Shown here piece after piece: positions 1 to 12,975 of a DNA stretch of 64,000 nt (the stretch's first letter is position 1; each line of letters opens with the position of its first letter). The translations under genes were made by a program, and so were the position numbers. Where the stretch lies: positions 1,240,001-1,304,000 of the forward strand of contig JAPXFQ010002640.1 in the NCBI GenBank assembly GCA_028564705.1, in the 5' to 3' direction. Source of the DNA: Apricaphanius iberus. Its lineage: Eukaryota; Chordata; Actinopteri; Cyprinodontiformes; Aphaniidae. The notes under the pieces were generated by a model. That model made no database searches. It was not told where the DNA came from and saw nothing but the letters and a program-made list of their open reading frames with translations.

Positions 1-127
1 TTATGTTCTTTGCTACTGTTTGTCTGGTGTACATAGAAATCAATAATCTGGCAGCGCATCCACTACAGACATTTATTTAATTACTCTCAGAAGGTAGGAG
101 AAGAACCAGGGCGACCAGTATGGGCCA

Positions 128-295
128 CTGTGCCATACAGCACAGACGCACTGAGTTCGGCAGATCAGCCTTCTCCATCAAAGTTCCAAAGACTGGAATT
201 CAGTACCAAATGAGATCAGAGACACCAGTACCTTTAATGGTTTCAAAAATAAGATAAAATCATGGCTAAAATCTAATCAGTCATGTAAAGTGGTT
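128..295 (+). mobile_element. Non-LTR retrotransposon (LINE) ORF2 C-terminal fragment
   Basis: Translation gives RRTEFGRSAFSIKVPK and, after a one-base shift, WNSVPNEIRDTSTFNGFK followed by IKSWLKSNQ. This is the typical C-terminal end of CR1/L2/Rex-like reverse transcriptase proteins (FG-S-F-x-WN-LP-IR). The copy is truncated to the last 55 or so codons and frameshifted, so it is dead. The exact clade is not assigned. Confidence 0.65.
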
Positions 296-3200
296 ACTGC
301 AGGTGTTCACAAAGTGGAGGCTTTGTTCATTTTCTGAGTTTGAGTTCCATCCCCTGCTGTATCTTTTTGTCCCTCTAAGTACAATCCACTGTCAAACAAA
401 GGTTATTGTGTCAACAAAACCTTAAAGAAATACAAGAATTTTGAGATTTCACTATTCTTTTTTTGGCTATTTCTTCAGGGTGAAAATATGAGTAAATTCC
501 AAACTTTCTGTAAACTTTAAAAAATCAGATTGGAAAACATTGCCTCTTTTTATAGAAAGATTAAAGTAAAATGTTTTGCTACAGCAATAACTGTTACCTG
601 TTAGTTGACTAAACATATATATTTTTAAGTAGTATAAGAAAAACTGTAAAACCTCTGAACCACATGATGAGAAATATTGAACGTGATTTAAAACTGTGTT
701 CTATGAGAAAAGAGTCATCTTTCATTATTTGATAGGTGATGAGCTCTGCTAATCTACATGTGGCTGTAGTGGGTTGTGCAATGCCTTCCAACCAGAAGAC
801 CTATAAGTTTAAAATAATTATTATGTAATAAATTAATGTTACTGCAACGCAAAAATATCATGTTAATTCAACATGTTAATTTTACCTTGGAGTAAGAGGG
901 TAAATCATGTCAGATTTACTTATTCTGATTATGTGGTACCGATGTACACAGTTTAATCATGCAAATTGAAATAACTTTTCCTTCAGTGTGCATATACTAA
1001 ATACTTGAAAACTTGAAAGGGGTGAATATATATTTTATGTTACATATTCTTATTTAATTGCCACTATTTTGTAGAAATTATACATTAATTTAGCATTAAA
1101 GGGTTATGTGTATGTGTTTTGGTTAGAAAAAGCCACACTTTGTTGATCAAATCATCCAAAAGGGTGAATACTATCTATATTGATCTATTACCAAACTTTG
1201 CATTTGGTATTAGATCAAGTTCATTATTGGTCATTAATATCTGTATCTATTTGTATAGGGACAGTGTTAAGGAATTACAGCTACATTACAGATGTATTTG
1301 CTCAACCATCGTCATCACTGAATTCAGGTGTTCTAGCTACTTCTACAGGTGTATACCGTCATTCAGGATCCAGGCTGCTTCTTCCAACATTGGTAAACAA
1401 ACGGGTTGCTCTAAGGAACACAGTGAATTCAGACATGGTGTAATTACAGGCATGTCATCTGCATAACACTTCCAGTTGTGCAATGTCCACCATTCCGAAT
1501 ATTCCACAGTCAGCTGTCAGTGGTATCATAACCAACTGTAAAACATTGAGAATGAAAGCAACTCGGGCCTTGAAGTGGTGGGCTGGTGGATCGGTGGTCG
1601 CTGAGGCTGATAGTCTAAATAAAATAAAAACCCTCTGAAAAAGATTGTGTAAATTTATCCCAGAGTAGTTGGAGCTGAAATGAATACTTGTGTCTAGAAT
1701 GGGATGTCACTCAAAATCAGGTGTGAAATGGTAAACGAGCAAATACTTTATGCAATACGGTGTATTTAGCAAACAGCAGGTAGCCATACATTTCACGCAT
1801 TAAGCTTTTATTGTTCTCAGTAAAAAAGTCACAGTAAAAAAGGGAAAAAAAACTTTTCAAATGTTCAAAATATTCTCAAATTCCATTGTAAAAAGCACAG
1901 TTTGTGAATATCGCTTATCAGAATTGACATTTGGCAAAACTGGACCACTTAATGCAAACATCTGCCCTGCTAAAAATCCCACTGTAAATCCTGTAAAGTT
2001 ATGACTTTTTTTTCTCTTTTTTTTGGGGGGGGGGTTTGTTTCGCCACGAAACAGTAGCTCATTGTTGTTCTGGTTCCACATCCTGAGCTGATGAAATCAG
2101 CAGCTGTAAGCTCTATGTTCCTATGACTGCGAAGACTGTGCCATACTGGCAGCTCAAGTGAAGCAAATCCAGTCTGTTCCAATTATGAATCAGAGCACTT
2201 TACTCCACTTAAGTGCATTACGCCCTAATCAGTGCGTGGCTACTTGTTAGTGCATGACCGTTCATATTTACCAAAAGGTAAGAGCTTCTGGTAAATGACA
2301 TCTAATTACAGGAAATTTCTTATTCACATGGAAAGTGGTGTTTATCTTTAAAAAAAAGTTTATGTTTCCCTGTTTTATACCAATTTAGAAACATTATAGA
2401 CCTAAAATATGTGCATTCGATTTGCTATAGCATAATGCCTGCTTCACCTTTTTTCCCCAAACCTTCTCTAAAAGTCTGCTGTATCAGGCACTGACCTGTT
2501 GGAAGCAGATCCAATTTAAGAGCTGCAAAAGCTGGAACATTCTGTCCTAGTATCTTTTTCCTTTTTTTCTCTTGATAGAGTTTTCGAGAATTTTGAGAGC
2601 ATGTCAATACCTTGACCTTGTTCCATTTTCTTCTCTTTTTTTTTTTTTTTTTTGGTTGGGGAGGCGGGGGTTGGCAGGAAATAACCATAAAAGGTGCTAA
2701 AGCAGCAGCTGGGTAGGTGATGTGTGTCTCGGCATGAATGACAAGATCCAGGGTTTTACAGCGAATATGTCGGACTTCATCACACTCTTCGTGACATGTT
2801 AAATTTCTCCAAAGCGTTCGGTCGGTGCATATGAAAAAACACAAATCTACTTTATGTGGTCCAATTCGGATGATGCTTTTCTCACGGTAAGTAGTTCTCG
2901 AGCAGGAGGTAGGTCATAGTAGAAACCGTTTAAGCAGTATCATATGAAACCAGCAGTAATTTGTTTGCTGAAGTACCGATTACAAGTCAAGATGGCCTTT
3001 TTCAGCAATTTCAGACTGGGCACGTCTCACAAAAGCTGCACTTGTGGAGTAGCCCAGCCATGCATTCAAAACAAATTGGTACTTTGAATACGGTGCACAT
3101 TCTTGTGCTCCTGCTTCTAGCAAATCTACTTCAAGGACACAAGGCTCCTTTGCTGCTCATCCTGTCACCGTTACTATCAGATTGGTGGTGAGATACAGTA

Positions 3201-3461
3201 CAATTATTGTGGGCTTCAGAGAGAGCCTCAGTTTTAACTACAAAGTTTCACCTGTTATTATCTTCCAGTAATGATAAAATATTATCCAACTAATTGGTGG
3301 AGGTATTAGTGAGGTGGGGCTGCATATTGGGTCAATTTGAAAAAACAAAAACTGAAGTCAACACTAATTTATCTAAAGGAAGTAATTAGATAAATAAGCT
3401 GTGCTATTTAGGATTTTATTTTTTTCCCTTTCTGACAAGTAGGTAAGGGGTAATGACAGAT
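296..3461. other. Intergenic stretch, nothing recognised
   Basis: AT-rich sequence without a coding region I can support. It contains simple runs: T8 followed by G11 at about 2020-2036 and a T run near 2637-2653. Short reading frames here have no recognisable protein features. Confidence 0.5.
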
Positions 3462-4790
3462 GAAACTCTAAAAAGTTGAATACTGTTCAAAAGTTGACGT
3501 ATTTCAGTAATTCAACTTAAAAGGTGAAACTACTACATGATAAAGACTCATTACATGCAAAGCAAGATATTTCAAACATTTATTTGTTATATTTTTAAGA
3601 TTATGGCTTAAAGCTTATGAAAACCTGAAATTAAAAAGCTCAGAAAATTGGAAAATTGTCACACTCTAATCAGTTAAGTAATTCAAAACACAAGCAAAGG
3701 GTTCCTGAGCCTTTAAACGGTTTCTCAATCTGGTTAAGTAGGAATCACCATCATGGGGAAGACTGCTGACCTGACAGTTGTGCAGAAAACCATCACTCAC
3801 CCATAAGGAGGGAAAGCCTCAAAGGGTAATTCCAGAAGAAGTTGGATGTTACCAAAGTTTTGTATCAAAGCACATCAATAGAAAGTTATGTGGTATGGGA
3901 AATTTGTGCACTAGCAGCAGGGATGACCAAAGCCTGGAGAGCATTGTCAGTAAAAAAGGCCATTCAAAAGTATTGGGGACCTTCACAAGGAGTAGACTGA
4001 GGCTGGAGTTAATGCATTAAGAGCTACACACAGATGGGTCCTGCATGTTGGCTTCATATTTCCTATTCCTCTTGACAAGCCGCTCCTGAGCAAAAAACGA
4101 TATCATAAGCAGCTTAACTGGGGAAAAAATAAAAAAAAGACTGCACATTTTGCATCTCATTTGAAAACCAAGGTCCAAGACTATAGAAGAATGGAAAGAC
4201 ACACAATCCAAGATGCCTGAAGTGCAGTGAAAAGTTTACACAGTGTGTTAATTTAGGGAGCCATGTCATCTGATGGTGTTGGTCCACTGGGCTTTACTAA
4301 GTCCATAGTCAACTCAGCCATCCACCAGGACACTTTGGAGCACTTCATGCTTCCTTCCACAGACGAGCTTCATTGAGATGTTGACTTCATTTTCCTGCAA
4401 GACTTGCCACCTGCCCACACTGCCTAAAGTACCAAAACCTGGTTAAATGACCATGGGATTACTGGGCTTGATTGGCCAGCAAACTGGCCTGACCTGAACC
4501 CCACAGAGAATCTATGGAGCATTGCCAAGAGAAAGATGAGAGACATGAGACTGAACAATGTAGAAGAGCTGAAGGCTGCTGTTGAAGCATCCTGGTCTTC
4601 CATAACACCTCAGCAGAGCCACAGGCTGATAGCATCCATGCCACCCGGTGTTGAGGCAGAAATTGACTGAAAAGGCCCAAATTAAGTACTGAGTCCACAT
4701 GCAGGATTATACTTTTCAGATGTCAAATATTTCTGTATTTAAAACAATTTTTTTATCTGTTTCATGTACTATTTCAATTTTCTGAGATTT

Positions 4791-4803
4791 GGAATTAGGG
4801 GTT
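4791..4803. repeat. Left target-site duplication of the SINE
   Basis: The sequence ggaattaggggtt is identical to 5162-5174 on the other side of the SINE. Confidence 0.92.
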
Positions 4804-5161
4804 GGCTGCATGGTGGCGTAGTTAGCACTGTTGCCTTGCAGCAAGAAGGTTGTGGGTTCGTATCCAGGGCCTTTCTGCATAAAGTTTGCATGTTCTCCCC
4901 GTGCATGCGTGGGTTCCCTCCGGGTACTCCAGCTTCCTCCCACAGTCCAAAAACATGACTGTCAGGTTAATAGATCACTCTAAATTGTCCTTAGGTGTGG
5001 GTGTGTGCGTGCATGGTTGTTTGTCCTGTCTGTCTCTATGTGACCCCGGGATGGACTGGCAACCTGTCCAGGGTGTACCCCGCCTCTCGCCCGTTGACAG
5101 CTGGAAATAGGCACCAGCCCCCCCTGTACGACTAAGCGGTTCAGAAAATGGATGGATGGAT
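4804..5161 (+). mobile_element. tRNA-derived SINE nested in the Tc1 element
   Basis: The 5' part looks tRNA-like, with an A-box-like stretch near 4811-4826 and a B box ggttcgtatcc at 4855-4865. The 3' part carries a LINE-type tail ending in a (ggat) repeat. The 13-bp direct repeat ggaattaggggtt lies immediately on both sides (4791-4803 and 5162-5174). Perfect duplications indicate a fairly young insertion relative to the host Tc1. Confidence 0.92.
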
Positions 5162-5174
5162 GGAATTAGGGGTT
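5162..5174. repeat. Right target-site duplication of the SINE
   Basis: Identical to 4791-4803. After it the Tc1 inverted repeat resumes (ttcataagctgtaag). Confidence 0.92.
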
Positions 5175-5579
5175 TTCATAAGCTGTAAGCCATTTTCATT
5201 ACATTTATAACAAATAAAGTATTGAAATATCCCGCCTTGCATGTAATGAGTGTACTATATGTAGTAGTTGCACCTTTTAAGTTGAATTACAAAGATAAAT
5301 GAACTTTTGCAAGACATTCTAATTTTTCAAGTCTCACTTGATAATTAATAAGATAATTTACTGCAATTCTTTTTTTACGCTAAAAATTGAATCTCCACAT
5401 TCTTTAAGGTTTTATAAAAACCTCAAAGAATCTCTGTATGGTGAATAATATTACAGTTCATTTTTCATCAGCCAGTGGGTTTCTTATTTCAATCTAGACA
5501 GCTGTAAAACATCCATGCTGAAACACGAAGATGGCATCATGCTCTGATTTAGAGGCTGCAAAAGAGTTGACGCTTGGTT

Positions 5580-5935
5580 TAGAAAAAGGAAGCATTATTC
5601 AACTGAAAGGCCCAGTCAAAGTCCAGGAAAAATGGGAAAGCTGTGAATATAGGCTTGAAAACTGATCTTCACAGATACTGGCCAGCCAGTCTGACTGAGA
5701 AAGAAGAATGGGTAAACAAATATGTCAAGAGCTATGCAATGCTGGTACATATAGTAAAAAACCCAAAGGCCCTACAGCTACAACAGCTGTGGACGGTGGT
5801 TCGACAAATGCATAGCATTGTTTTAGACTATTTTAAAAACCTTATATCCGCTTTCTTCCACCTCACAATTATAATCTACCATCTGTTGATCCAGCACACA
5901 CAACATTACAATAAAATTCTGTGATATTTTGTTTT
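5580..5935 (+). mobile_element. Tc1-like transposon fragment (family C)
   Basis: The sequence holds the pieces ggcccagtcaaagtccagg, agaagaatgggtaaacaaat and ctacaacagctgtggacggtgg. These are the 3' transposase half and end of a very common fish Tc1-like family that recurs elsewhere in this window (35.2, 39.9 and 52.3 kb). It is truncated and frameshifted. Confidence 0.65.
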
Positions 5936-6529
5936 GTAATATAAAAGAAGATGTGTATGATTGTGTGGCTTTGTAGATTCTTACTGTGAATATTGGTGCT
6001 ACATTACATTACAGTATGGTTTGAGATAAAATATTAATATTATAAGGCAAATAAAGTACAAAACACTGGCAGCGCAGCCGGTGAGATGGAAATATTGTGA
6101 ATTTAAGGCATATTTTCAGATATGTAGGCTCTACCACACAATAACTCACAGCGAACAGTGAGCTCTGCCCAAGTCTCTGAACTGAGAAAATAAAAATCTG
6201 AATTAAAAAAATTTTGCATTTAAGAACTATATCATACTATATTCATATGCATGTCCTTTATACAGCAGTTGCACTTATTAGTGCACTAACTGTTTTGAGT
6301 AGAAATATGAATACTGCAGTGACAATGCAATGTTGATCATGTCTTCCTGATTTTAAGATTACTTCTGTTTTACCAGCTGCTCTCTGAAAACTAACCACAC
6401 GTTTTCTATGGTGTTTAACGTGTCCTGCCCAGAGCTCCAGAATTCTAAAGGCATAATCTTTGAGCAAGCTTGTTACTTTTGTATTGTATCAGACTGCTCA
6501 ATCGTGCTGGAAAATCCACAGATTTTCAT

Positions 6530-8033
6530 CAAATGGGTTGGTAAAATTAGAAGATTGTGAAAAAGTTTCTTTTTTTCAGTAATTCCATACAAAAACTGAA
6601 ACTTGTATATCAGATCCATTTATTATACACAGACTAATACATTTCAAATGTTGGTTTCTTTTAATTTAATGATTATAACTGACAACTAATGAAAGTTTCA
6701 AATTCAGTAACTCAGAAAATAAAAATATTGTGGTGCCACACTCTAATCAGCTAATTAACACCTACAAAAGCCTTTAAATGGTTTCTCAGTCTAGTTCTGT
6801 AGGGTAAACAATCATAGGGAAGATTATTGACTAACACCTTGCACAGATAGGGTAAGACACACAACGACATTGCTAAAGAGGCTGGCTGTTCACAGAGCTC
6901 TGTGTCCAAGCACATTAATTGAGAGGTGAAGGGAAGGACATAATGCAGTAGAAAAAAAGTGTACAAGTAATAGGGATAACCACAGGAGAGGATTATGAAA
7001 CAAAACCCATTCAAAAATTTAGGGGAGATTCACAAAGAGTGACCTGCAGCTGGAGTCAATGCTTCAAGAACAACCCTGCACAGAGGTATGCAAGACATGG
7101 GTTCCAGCTGTCACATTTCTTGTGTCAAGCCACTCTTGTACAAGAGACGACGTCAAAAATGTCTTGCCTGCGCTAAAAACAAAAATGACTGTACTGCTGC
7201 TGAGTGGTCCAAAGTTATGTTCTCTGATCAAAGTTTATTTTCCATTTCCTTTGGAAACCAAGGTCCCAGCCTGGAGGGAGAGAGGAGAGGCACACAATCC
7301 ACGTTGCTTGAGGTCCAGTGTAAAGTTTCTACAATCAGTGATGATTTGGGGTGCCATTTCATCTGCTGTTGTTGGTCCAATATGTTTTCTGAGATCCAAG
7401 GTCAATGCAGCAGTCTAACCAGGACGTTTTAGAGCACTTCATCCTTCCTGCTGCTTGCCAACTTTATGGAAATGCAGATTTCATTTTCCAACAAGACTTG
7501 GCACCTGCACACACTGCCTAAGCTACAAGTACCTGGTTTAAGGACCATGGTGTTCATGATTGGCCAGCAAACTCGTCTAACCTTACTAACATAAAAAATC
7601 TATGGGGTATTGTGAACAGGAAGATGCAATGCACCAGACCCAACAACTGAGAAGAGCTGAAGGTCACTATCAGAGCAACACGGGCTCTTATAACACCTAC
7701 AGACTGATCGACTCTATGCCACATTGCTACAGTAATCCAGGCCAAAGGAGCTCCAACTAAATATTGTTCATGGTTTTCATTTGACCAACATTTCTAAAAT
7801 TCCTTTTTTTGCATTGGTCTTAACTGATATTCTAATTTTCTGAGATACTGAATTTGTGACTTTAATTAGTTGTCTGTCATCAAAATCATCAAAATCAAAA
7901 TAAATTAAGATTTAAAATATATCAGTCTGTGTGTAATAAACAAATCTAATATACAATTTTAACTTCTTTAATCGGAATTACTTAAATAAATCAACTTTTT
8001 CACAATATTCTAGTTTTATGACCAGTGCCTGTA
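6530..8033 (+). mobile_element. Degenerate Tc1-like transposon (family B)
   Basis: Imperfect inverted ends of about 200 bp flank a decayed transposase; landmarks are agattgtgaaaaagtt on the left and its inverse aactttttcacaatatt on the right. The right end reads gaccagtgcctgta, a typical Tc1-like terminus. Transposase remains include the equivalents of DWPANS-TLTNIKNLWGI near 7555-7610. Many stops and indels. It shares the overall transposase layout with the 3.5-kb copy, but its terminal repeats differ. Confidence 0.8.
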
Positions 8034-9465
8034 GTTTGATCATATAGGCAAGGCATATTTATTTGTATAGCACACTTTCAACTCTTCCTACACCTAGGCC
8101 AACACTCCTGCTGTTAAAGCTAACCTCAGGGGGAGTTCAGGCCTCAGCTGGACACTCCTGGATGTCACAAAGCTTTCTTTTTTGAAAGGGAACGCACAAT
8201 TAGAAGTTTGTCATGATACAGCAGACTTTTAAATTAAAGTTGCGCTATGGTCTAGCAGCAACATCCTTTTATAAGCAACTATTTTCATGCAAAGGAAGCT
8301 GGATGCTTTTCTTTTTATGGCAACTATTACAAGCTCAATAGAGCAATGATTAACAGCCAATTAGACTCTAAGAGTGATTCCTGGTGGTCACAGTGAACGG
8401 TGGCACCTGTGTACGGCGGCATCGCTTCTATCAGAGTGGCCCAAGGCAGCTGTGGCTGCAGTGTTGCACACCACCATCAGCATGTGAATGTGCACATGAA
8501 TGAATGTCTGAATGTAGTGTGAAGCACTCAGTGGTTTTCTGACTGAAAAAGCACAATCCAAATGCAGGCCACTTACCATTCTGACTTTCATGAATATCCC
8601 TGTGCCACTTTGACCCTGTTGACATGAAGTTAGCTGATCAAAATAACATTAGTTTGAGAAATATAGACAAATCTAACAAAGTATGGGATAGTTGATCATT
8701 AAACTGTCAAATTAATTTTAGTTAAAGTTTCATGAATACCTCTGGAAACAACTCAAACCAAATGGTCTTTTTTCGCTGCTCTACTTATTAGAGACAACCT
8801 CAATCCTGCACTTATGTTAATCCATTCGTTGCAGTACAATGCAGCTGGTGAGTGTTACACAGGACTGAACGAAAGCAGATTTCCACTGATCTACAAACCC
8901 GGATGGCATATACAGAGTCTGAGCCATGGGGGCCTCTTACGCAAGTTCAGCCAGCTGTGGCTGCCTGGGCTGTGCGTGCAGGGAATGTGTTTACATAACG
9001 CCCATTTGGGCTGTTTCACCTCACATAGCAGGTCCTAAATAAACTCTAAAGCAAGCAGGCTGGACTCTTTTTTTTATTTATGGTAGCCTACTTCTCACAA
9101 TGAATGAAACAGGTTGTAGGAAGCTACCGTGGCGGATTTTTTTAAATCCAATATTTGAAAGCTAAAGTTGGACAGTGAATGATTGAGCTTAGGAAAATAC
9201 TGCCTCAGTGGACAATAAAAAGTGATTGAGCTGTACTTTCTTGCATTATAAAACCATGCAAGTATGCCTTTGAGCCTCTGTTTTTCTCCCTTGGTTATCT
9301 TTGGATTAATTATGTACAACACATATGCATATTGTGGAGTTCAAAGTTTAGCTGCAGGTACTGTTGGAACAGAACAGTCGTTGTGTTCCGAAGCAGTCCA
9401 AACTTTTTAATGCACAAACATTTAACTAGCCTGCCAAGTGACATGACACAAATACAGTACACAGA
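8034..9465. other. Intergenic stretch with short repeat tails
   Basis: At 8048-8095 the sequence ggcaaggcatatttatttg is a repeat tail common in fish genomes. The rest shows no gene I can support. Confidence 0.45.
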
Positions 9466-9590
9466 TATTAGTGAGTTTATTCATATAAAGCCAATTCATA
9501 ACAGATGTAATCTCAAGTCATTTTACAAAAGCGACATTAAATTCAATCATGCATTCATTCAGATCAATTTAAACACTAGACAATAGACAG
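9466..9590 (+). repeat. Dispersed fish repeat fragment (LINE-tail-like)
   Basis: The run containing agccaattcataacagatg and tctcaagtcattttacaaaa resembles a high-copy fish interspersed repeat. Family assignment is from memory and not certain. Confidence 0.5.
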
Positions 9591-9684
9591 TGCTGTTGAT
9601 TTCACAACTATTCCTCATACTGAGCAAGCACATAGCAACAGTGGAGGTAAAACTCCCCTTTAATAGCAGAACCAGCAGAACCTG

Positions 9685-10140
9685 GCTCAGGACTATAGAC
9701 TGTATAAAACAATGGACTAACCTTCCGGTACGTCCCCGATAGGTTTCTGAATAGCAAAAATGAGGCCAGTTGGGCGGTTCCCACCGCCGCCATCTTGTCC
9801 GCGTCACTCGCCTCGTCACTCTCAGAAACTCCAAAAATGGGCAAAGAGGTGGAGCTGAGAGGCTGTGTCCGAATCCAGCGGCTGGATCCTTCGAAGGCCG
9901 GATTTGTCGGCCAGTTACGTCACAGCGCCGCGACTAGGACTGTCCAAATTCGAAGACTGCTTCAAATGCGGCCGACGAATCCGGACGACTTCTCCCCGAT
10001 TTGAAGGATCGTTGCGGTGTATCCTTCGCTGGTCTACATATCCCAAGATTCATTGCGGGCTGAACAGGAGAATTTTCTTCCAGCAACATGGTGGACGAAG
10101 CGGCCGGCGAAGCGAGAGAGGAGAACAGTTTTAGATGTAA
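9685..10140. repeat. CpG-rich dispersed repeat, possibly the start of a DNA transposon
   Basis: A CpG- and GC-rich island within AT-rich DNA. It contains tggactaaccttccggtacg, then ggctgtgtccgaatccagcg and an internally repeated tccttcgaaggccggattt-like block. This recalls the terminal region of a multicopy fish DNA transposon. A GTAAGT donor-like site follows at about 10138. I cannot name the superfamily. Confidence 0.5.
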
Positions 10141-11574
10141 GTATATTAAAGCCTGGCAGTTCAAAAATTAAAAACTTAAAGCAGTTGTGTTGTTTGCTGT
10201 TTATTGTTGGCTTAGACATGTATTTTAATATTTTTTTGTAAAGCATCGCTTGTAAACGAGCTCGTATGGTAGTATAATGGTTTCTTCATCTTTAGGCAGC
10301 TAATTTCTGCTTTGGAAACTTAAGTAAAAAGTCAACTCCTCTTGGGAGACATTATTACCTCTTTGCCGAGTGAAAATCGGGGCACGGTGGCTTGGAGGCT
10401 GAAGATTGAATCCAGTTACACAGCTTATGCTCTCTTATTGAGCCTCATACAACACAGAACCTGTGATCTGCTGTGAAAACTACAGTTCTGCTTTCTTAAA
10501 TCAATAAAGTTGTCATGTTCCTCTCCTATTTTTTTTCTATCTAATGAGGAAAATTCAGGAGGAGATGTATCTGCATGAGAAATTAATCCCTTGCCAGAAA
10601 AAAAAATTGAGAGCAAAAAATAAACCTACTGTATGTATATTTGCAAAAGCGCAAATAACATAATTTATGCCTGATCACTTTAACAAATATAGATTTCATA
10701 AATGTTGTGTTGCTCTTTTTGTAAACTGTTTTTATTGTCTTATTGTTTAGGATATGAAGCAGCAAAGGGAGACTGGAGAGGAGAGAAGGGACCGAATGGA
10801 TGGACTGTTTTTCTTTTTCATTCATGTTTTTGTCACATTTTTTATTTAGGTGTTCGATGGTTGTGAATAAATGAATTTCTAAAAATGTTAAATATCATGA
10901 AGTCATTTCGTTGAACAGTTAAAATAACAAAACATATTGGCATTGGGATAAGTTTTTTTGCAGTTATTTATATGTGTATAAATGACCTCTTTAAGCTTAA
11001 TTAGAACAAACGGGCAATGTTGCTGGATCAGTTGAATACAGATTAATTTCATATTTTCTGGTTGACGAGGGGTACATCATACAGGTTGGTCTGCAGAGAT
11101 ATTCAGGGCAGCTTCGTCATGCTGTCCACTGCATCCATCATCAGGGTTTACAGGCTGCTTAAGTCGACGTGCACAAAAGACAAGTTTTTCCAACCAGAGA
11201 GCCCCACAGACCTCCAGCAGCTTCATCTTCAAGCTCATCCCAAGAGGCAGATGTGGAGAAAAGTGTTATGACCTGCAGTTTTGTTAAAACACAATGTTAG
11301 TTATTGTTTTAGTGGTTGTTTACAAAAAACAATTCAGTTTATTTAGGAAGAGCCAATTTGGAATATGCTTGGTTAAAAAAAAAATCATAGATATATAAAA
11401 TCAAATTAGAAAATGCTGTTTTGATCCAAAAGGCGTATATAATTTTAAGGTCACAAATAATTTTTACAGTTAAAATGAATATATAAAAATGTAATATTAC
11501 AAATTTATACATTTGATCACTAGTCATTCAATTACAGAACTTATCGTGAGAGTAGCTATCTTAAGTAGTAACCT
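10141..11574. other. Intergenic stretch, nothing firmly recognised
   Basis: AT-rich, with weakly structured reading frames. Part of it (10.7-10.9 kb) may belong to the same element as the CpG-rich repeat on its left, but no domain could be read. Confidence 0.4.
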
Positions 11575-12830
11575 GGATTAAATAATTAATAAAAAATTGA
11601 CTAGGGCAGTCTCAGTGCTGTGATGGGCAGGGTAGCCAGATTGAAAATTATCTAAGGAGTCGTTCATTGTCAGGAATGTAGTTAGCTGGTGAGATACATT
11701 TTTTTCAATAATTTTACTGATGAATGGTAGATTAGAGATTGGCCTATGATTCTGCATCAATGTATTATCCAAGTTGTTTTTCTTTAATAGTGGTTCAATA
11801 ACTGCTGTTTTGAGGGCCTGGGGGAAGACACCTGACTGGAGGGATGTGTTAACTATTTGCATCAGATCCAACTTAATGACAGGGAGAACTTTCTTTAAAA
11901 AAGGTGTGGGTAAGATATCGAGGCAGCAAGAGGAGGAGTTTAGCTGTTTAATGATTTCATCAAGATGTGATTGATTTAGTTTTTTGAAATCAGACATTTT
12001 ATCTGCATTTTTTTTATTTTTACATCGGAATGAAAATGATGGTGGGTTGGGTGCTGCTTTACAGATTGATCTTCTGATTTCTAGAATCTTTTCAGTGAAG
12101 CAGTTGGCAAACTCACTACAGGCCCTAGTGGAATGTAGCTCAGGAGCTGCTGTCACTGGAGGATTGGTTAGTCTTTCAACTTTTGCAAATAATTTTGGTA
12201 GATCTCATAGTGAACCTGGAGTTGTGTTTTCCTCCATTTTCTCTTGGCCTGACGGCACTCCCTTTTTTCACTATGTATCAGAGGATTGTTGGTCGATGGA
12301 GACTTGTTTCTACCTGGGTGAGTTAGAGCAGTAAATTTGTTTAAAGATTCCAGCTGAGCTGTCAACAAGGGGCTGTTTTTTTACTATGGTTTTATTTTGA
12401 TTAGATAGTTTAGCCGGGATCATGCTTTCAAAGAAGATGCAGAAGTGGTCAGATAATGCAACGTCCAATACGGAGATGTTAGAGATTTTCAGTCCTTTGC
12501 TAATGATTAGGTCAAAAGTGTGACCTTGTTTGTGTGTTGGCTGATTGACATGTTGGGTTAGACCAAATTTATGGAGAGTATCACTTAGTGTTTTAGACCG
12601 CCAATCCTGGGGGTTGTCAGTATGAATGTTCAAATCTCCCACAATAATTAGTTGGTCATATTCAATACATATGACATAAAGAAGGTCATTGAGGTCATTA
12701 ATTAAGCTTGTGCTAGCTTTGGGGGGCTTGTACATATTTATGGCTAAGACCTTGTTCAGCTCTTTTATCTCTGTAGCAAGGTATTCGAAGGAGTGAAATG
12801 TGCCAAGAGATATCTTTTTAAAGTTCAGTG
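11575..12830 (-). mobile_element. L2-like LINE fragment: endonuclease end and reverse transcriptase start
   Basis: On the minus strand, 12310-12735 encodes the C-terminal half of an AP endonuclease (IIVGDLNIHTDNPQDW, then HTFDLIISKGL and LSDHFCIFFE). 11578-12156 encodes the N-terminal reverse transcriptase region (CCLDILPTPFLKKVLPVI, ALKTAVIEPLLKKNN, NHRPISNLPFISKIIEK, FQSGYPAHHSTETAL). This is characteristic of the L2/Maui clade. The catalytic FADD region is missing because the copy stops near 11575. Frameshifts separate the pieces. Confidence 0.88.
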
Positions 12831-12834
12831 TTAT

Positions 12835-12975
12835 TTAAAAATTGTTTAAAAAAAACAAAGGTCCACTCCATTTGAAAACCATGTATTATTTTTCGTCCAC
12901 TTCGCCAGTGTGCACCACTTCGTGTTATTACAAAAATTCCCTATCAAATACATTGAGGCTCATTATTGTAAATTC
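12835..12975 (+). mobile_element. Tc1-like fragment (family C), 3' end
   Basis: The segment with ccatttgaaaaccatgtat and ccacttcgccagtgtgcacc, followed by a tcaaatacattgagg end, matches the terminal part of the family-C Tc1-like element. Confidence 0.5.

Larger units (their letters stand above)
3462..5339 (+). mobile_element. Degenerate Tc1-like transposon with ~200-bp inverted repeats (family A)
   Basis: The left end (about 3462-3660) and right end (about 4770-5339 once the nested SINE is removed) are imperfect inverted copies of each other; shared landmarks are attcaacttaaaaggtg and tttatttgttata. Between them is a decayed Tc1/mariner DDE transposase: near 4470-4560 the sequence reads DWPANWPDLNPTENLWSIAK with minor shifts. 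Several indels and stops make it inactive. A SINE interrupts the right repeat. Confidence 0.85.

Noticed and set aside
2425..2844. 139-codon minus-strand frame with a Lys/Pro-rich run
   Set aside because: The run comes from a poly-T/G tract; no recognisable family and no splice context.
4804..4880. Possible tRNA gene from the A and B boxes
   Set aside because: The tRNA-like part is fused to a LINE-type tail and flanked by target duplications, so it is a SINE.
7059..7432. Two overlapping plus-strand frames of 114-119 codons
   Set aside because: They are frameshifted pieces of the Tc1-like transposase at 6.5-8.0 kb.
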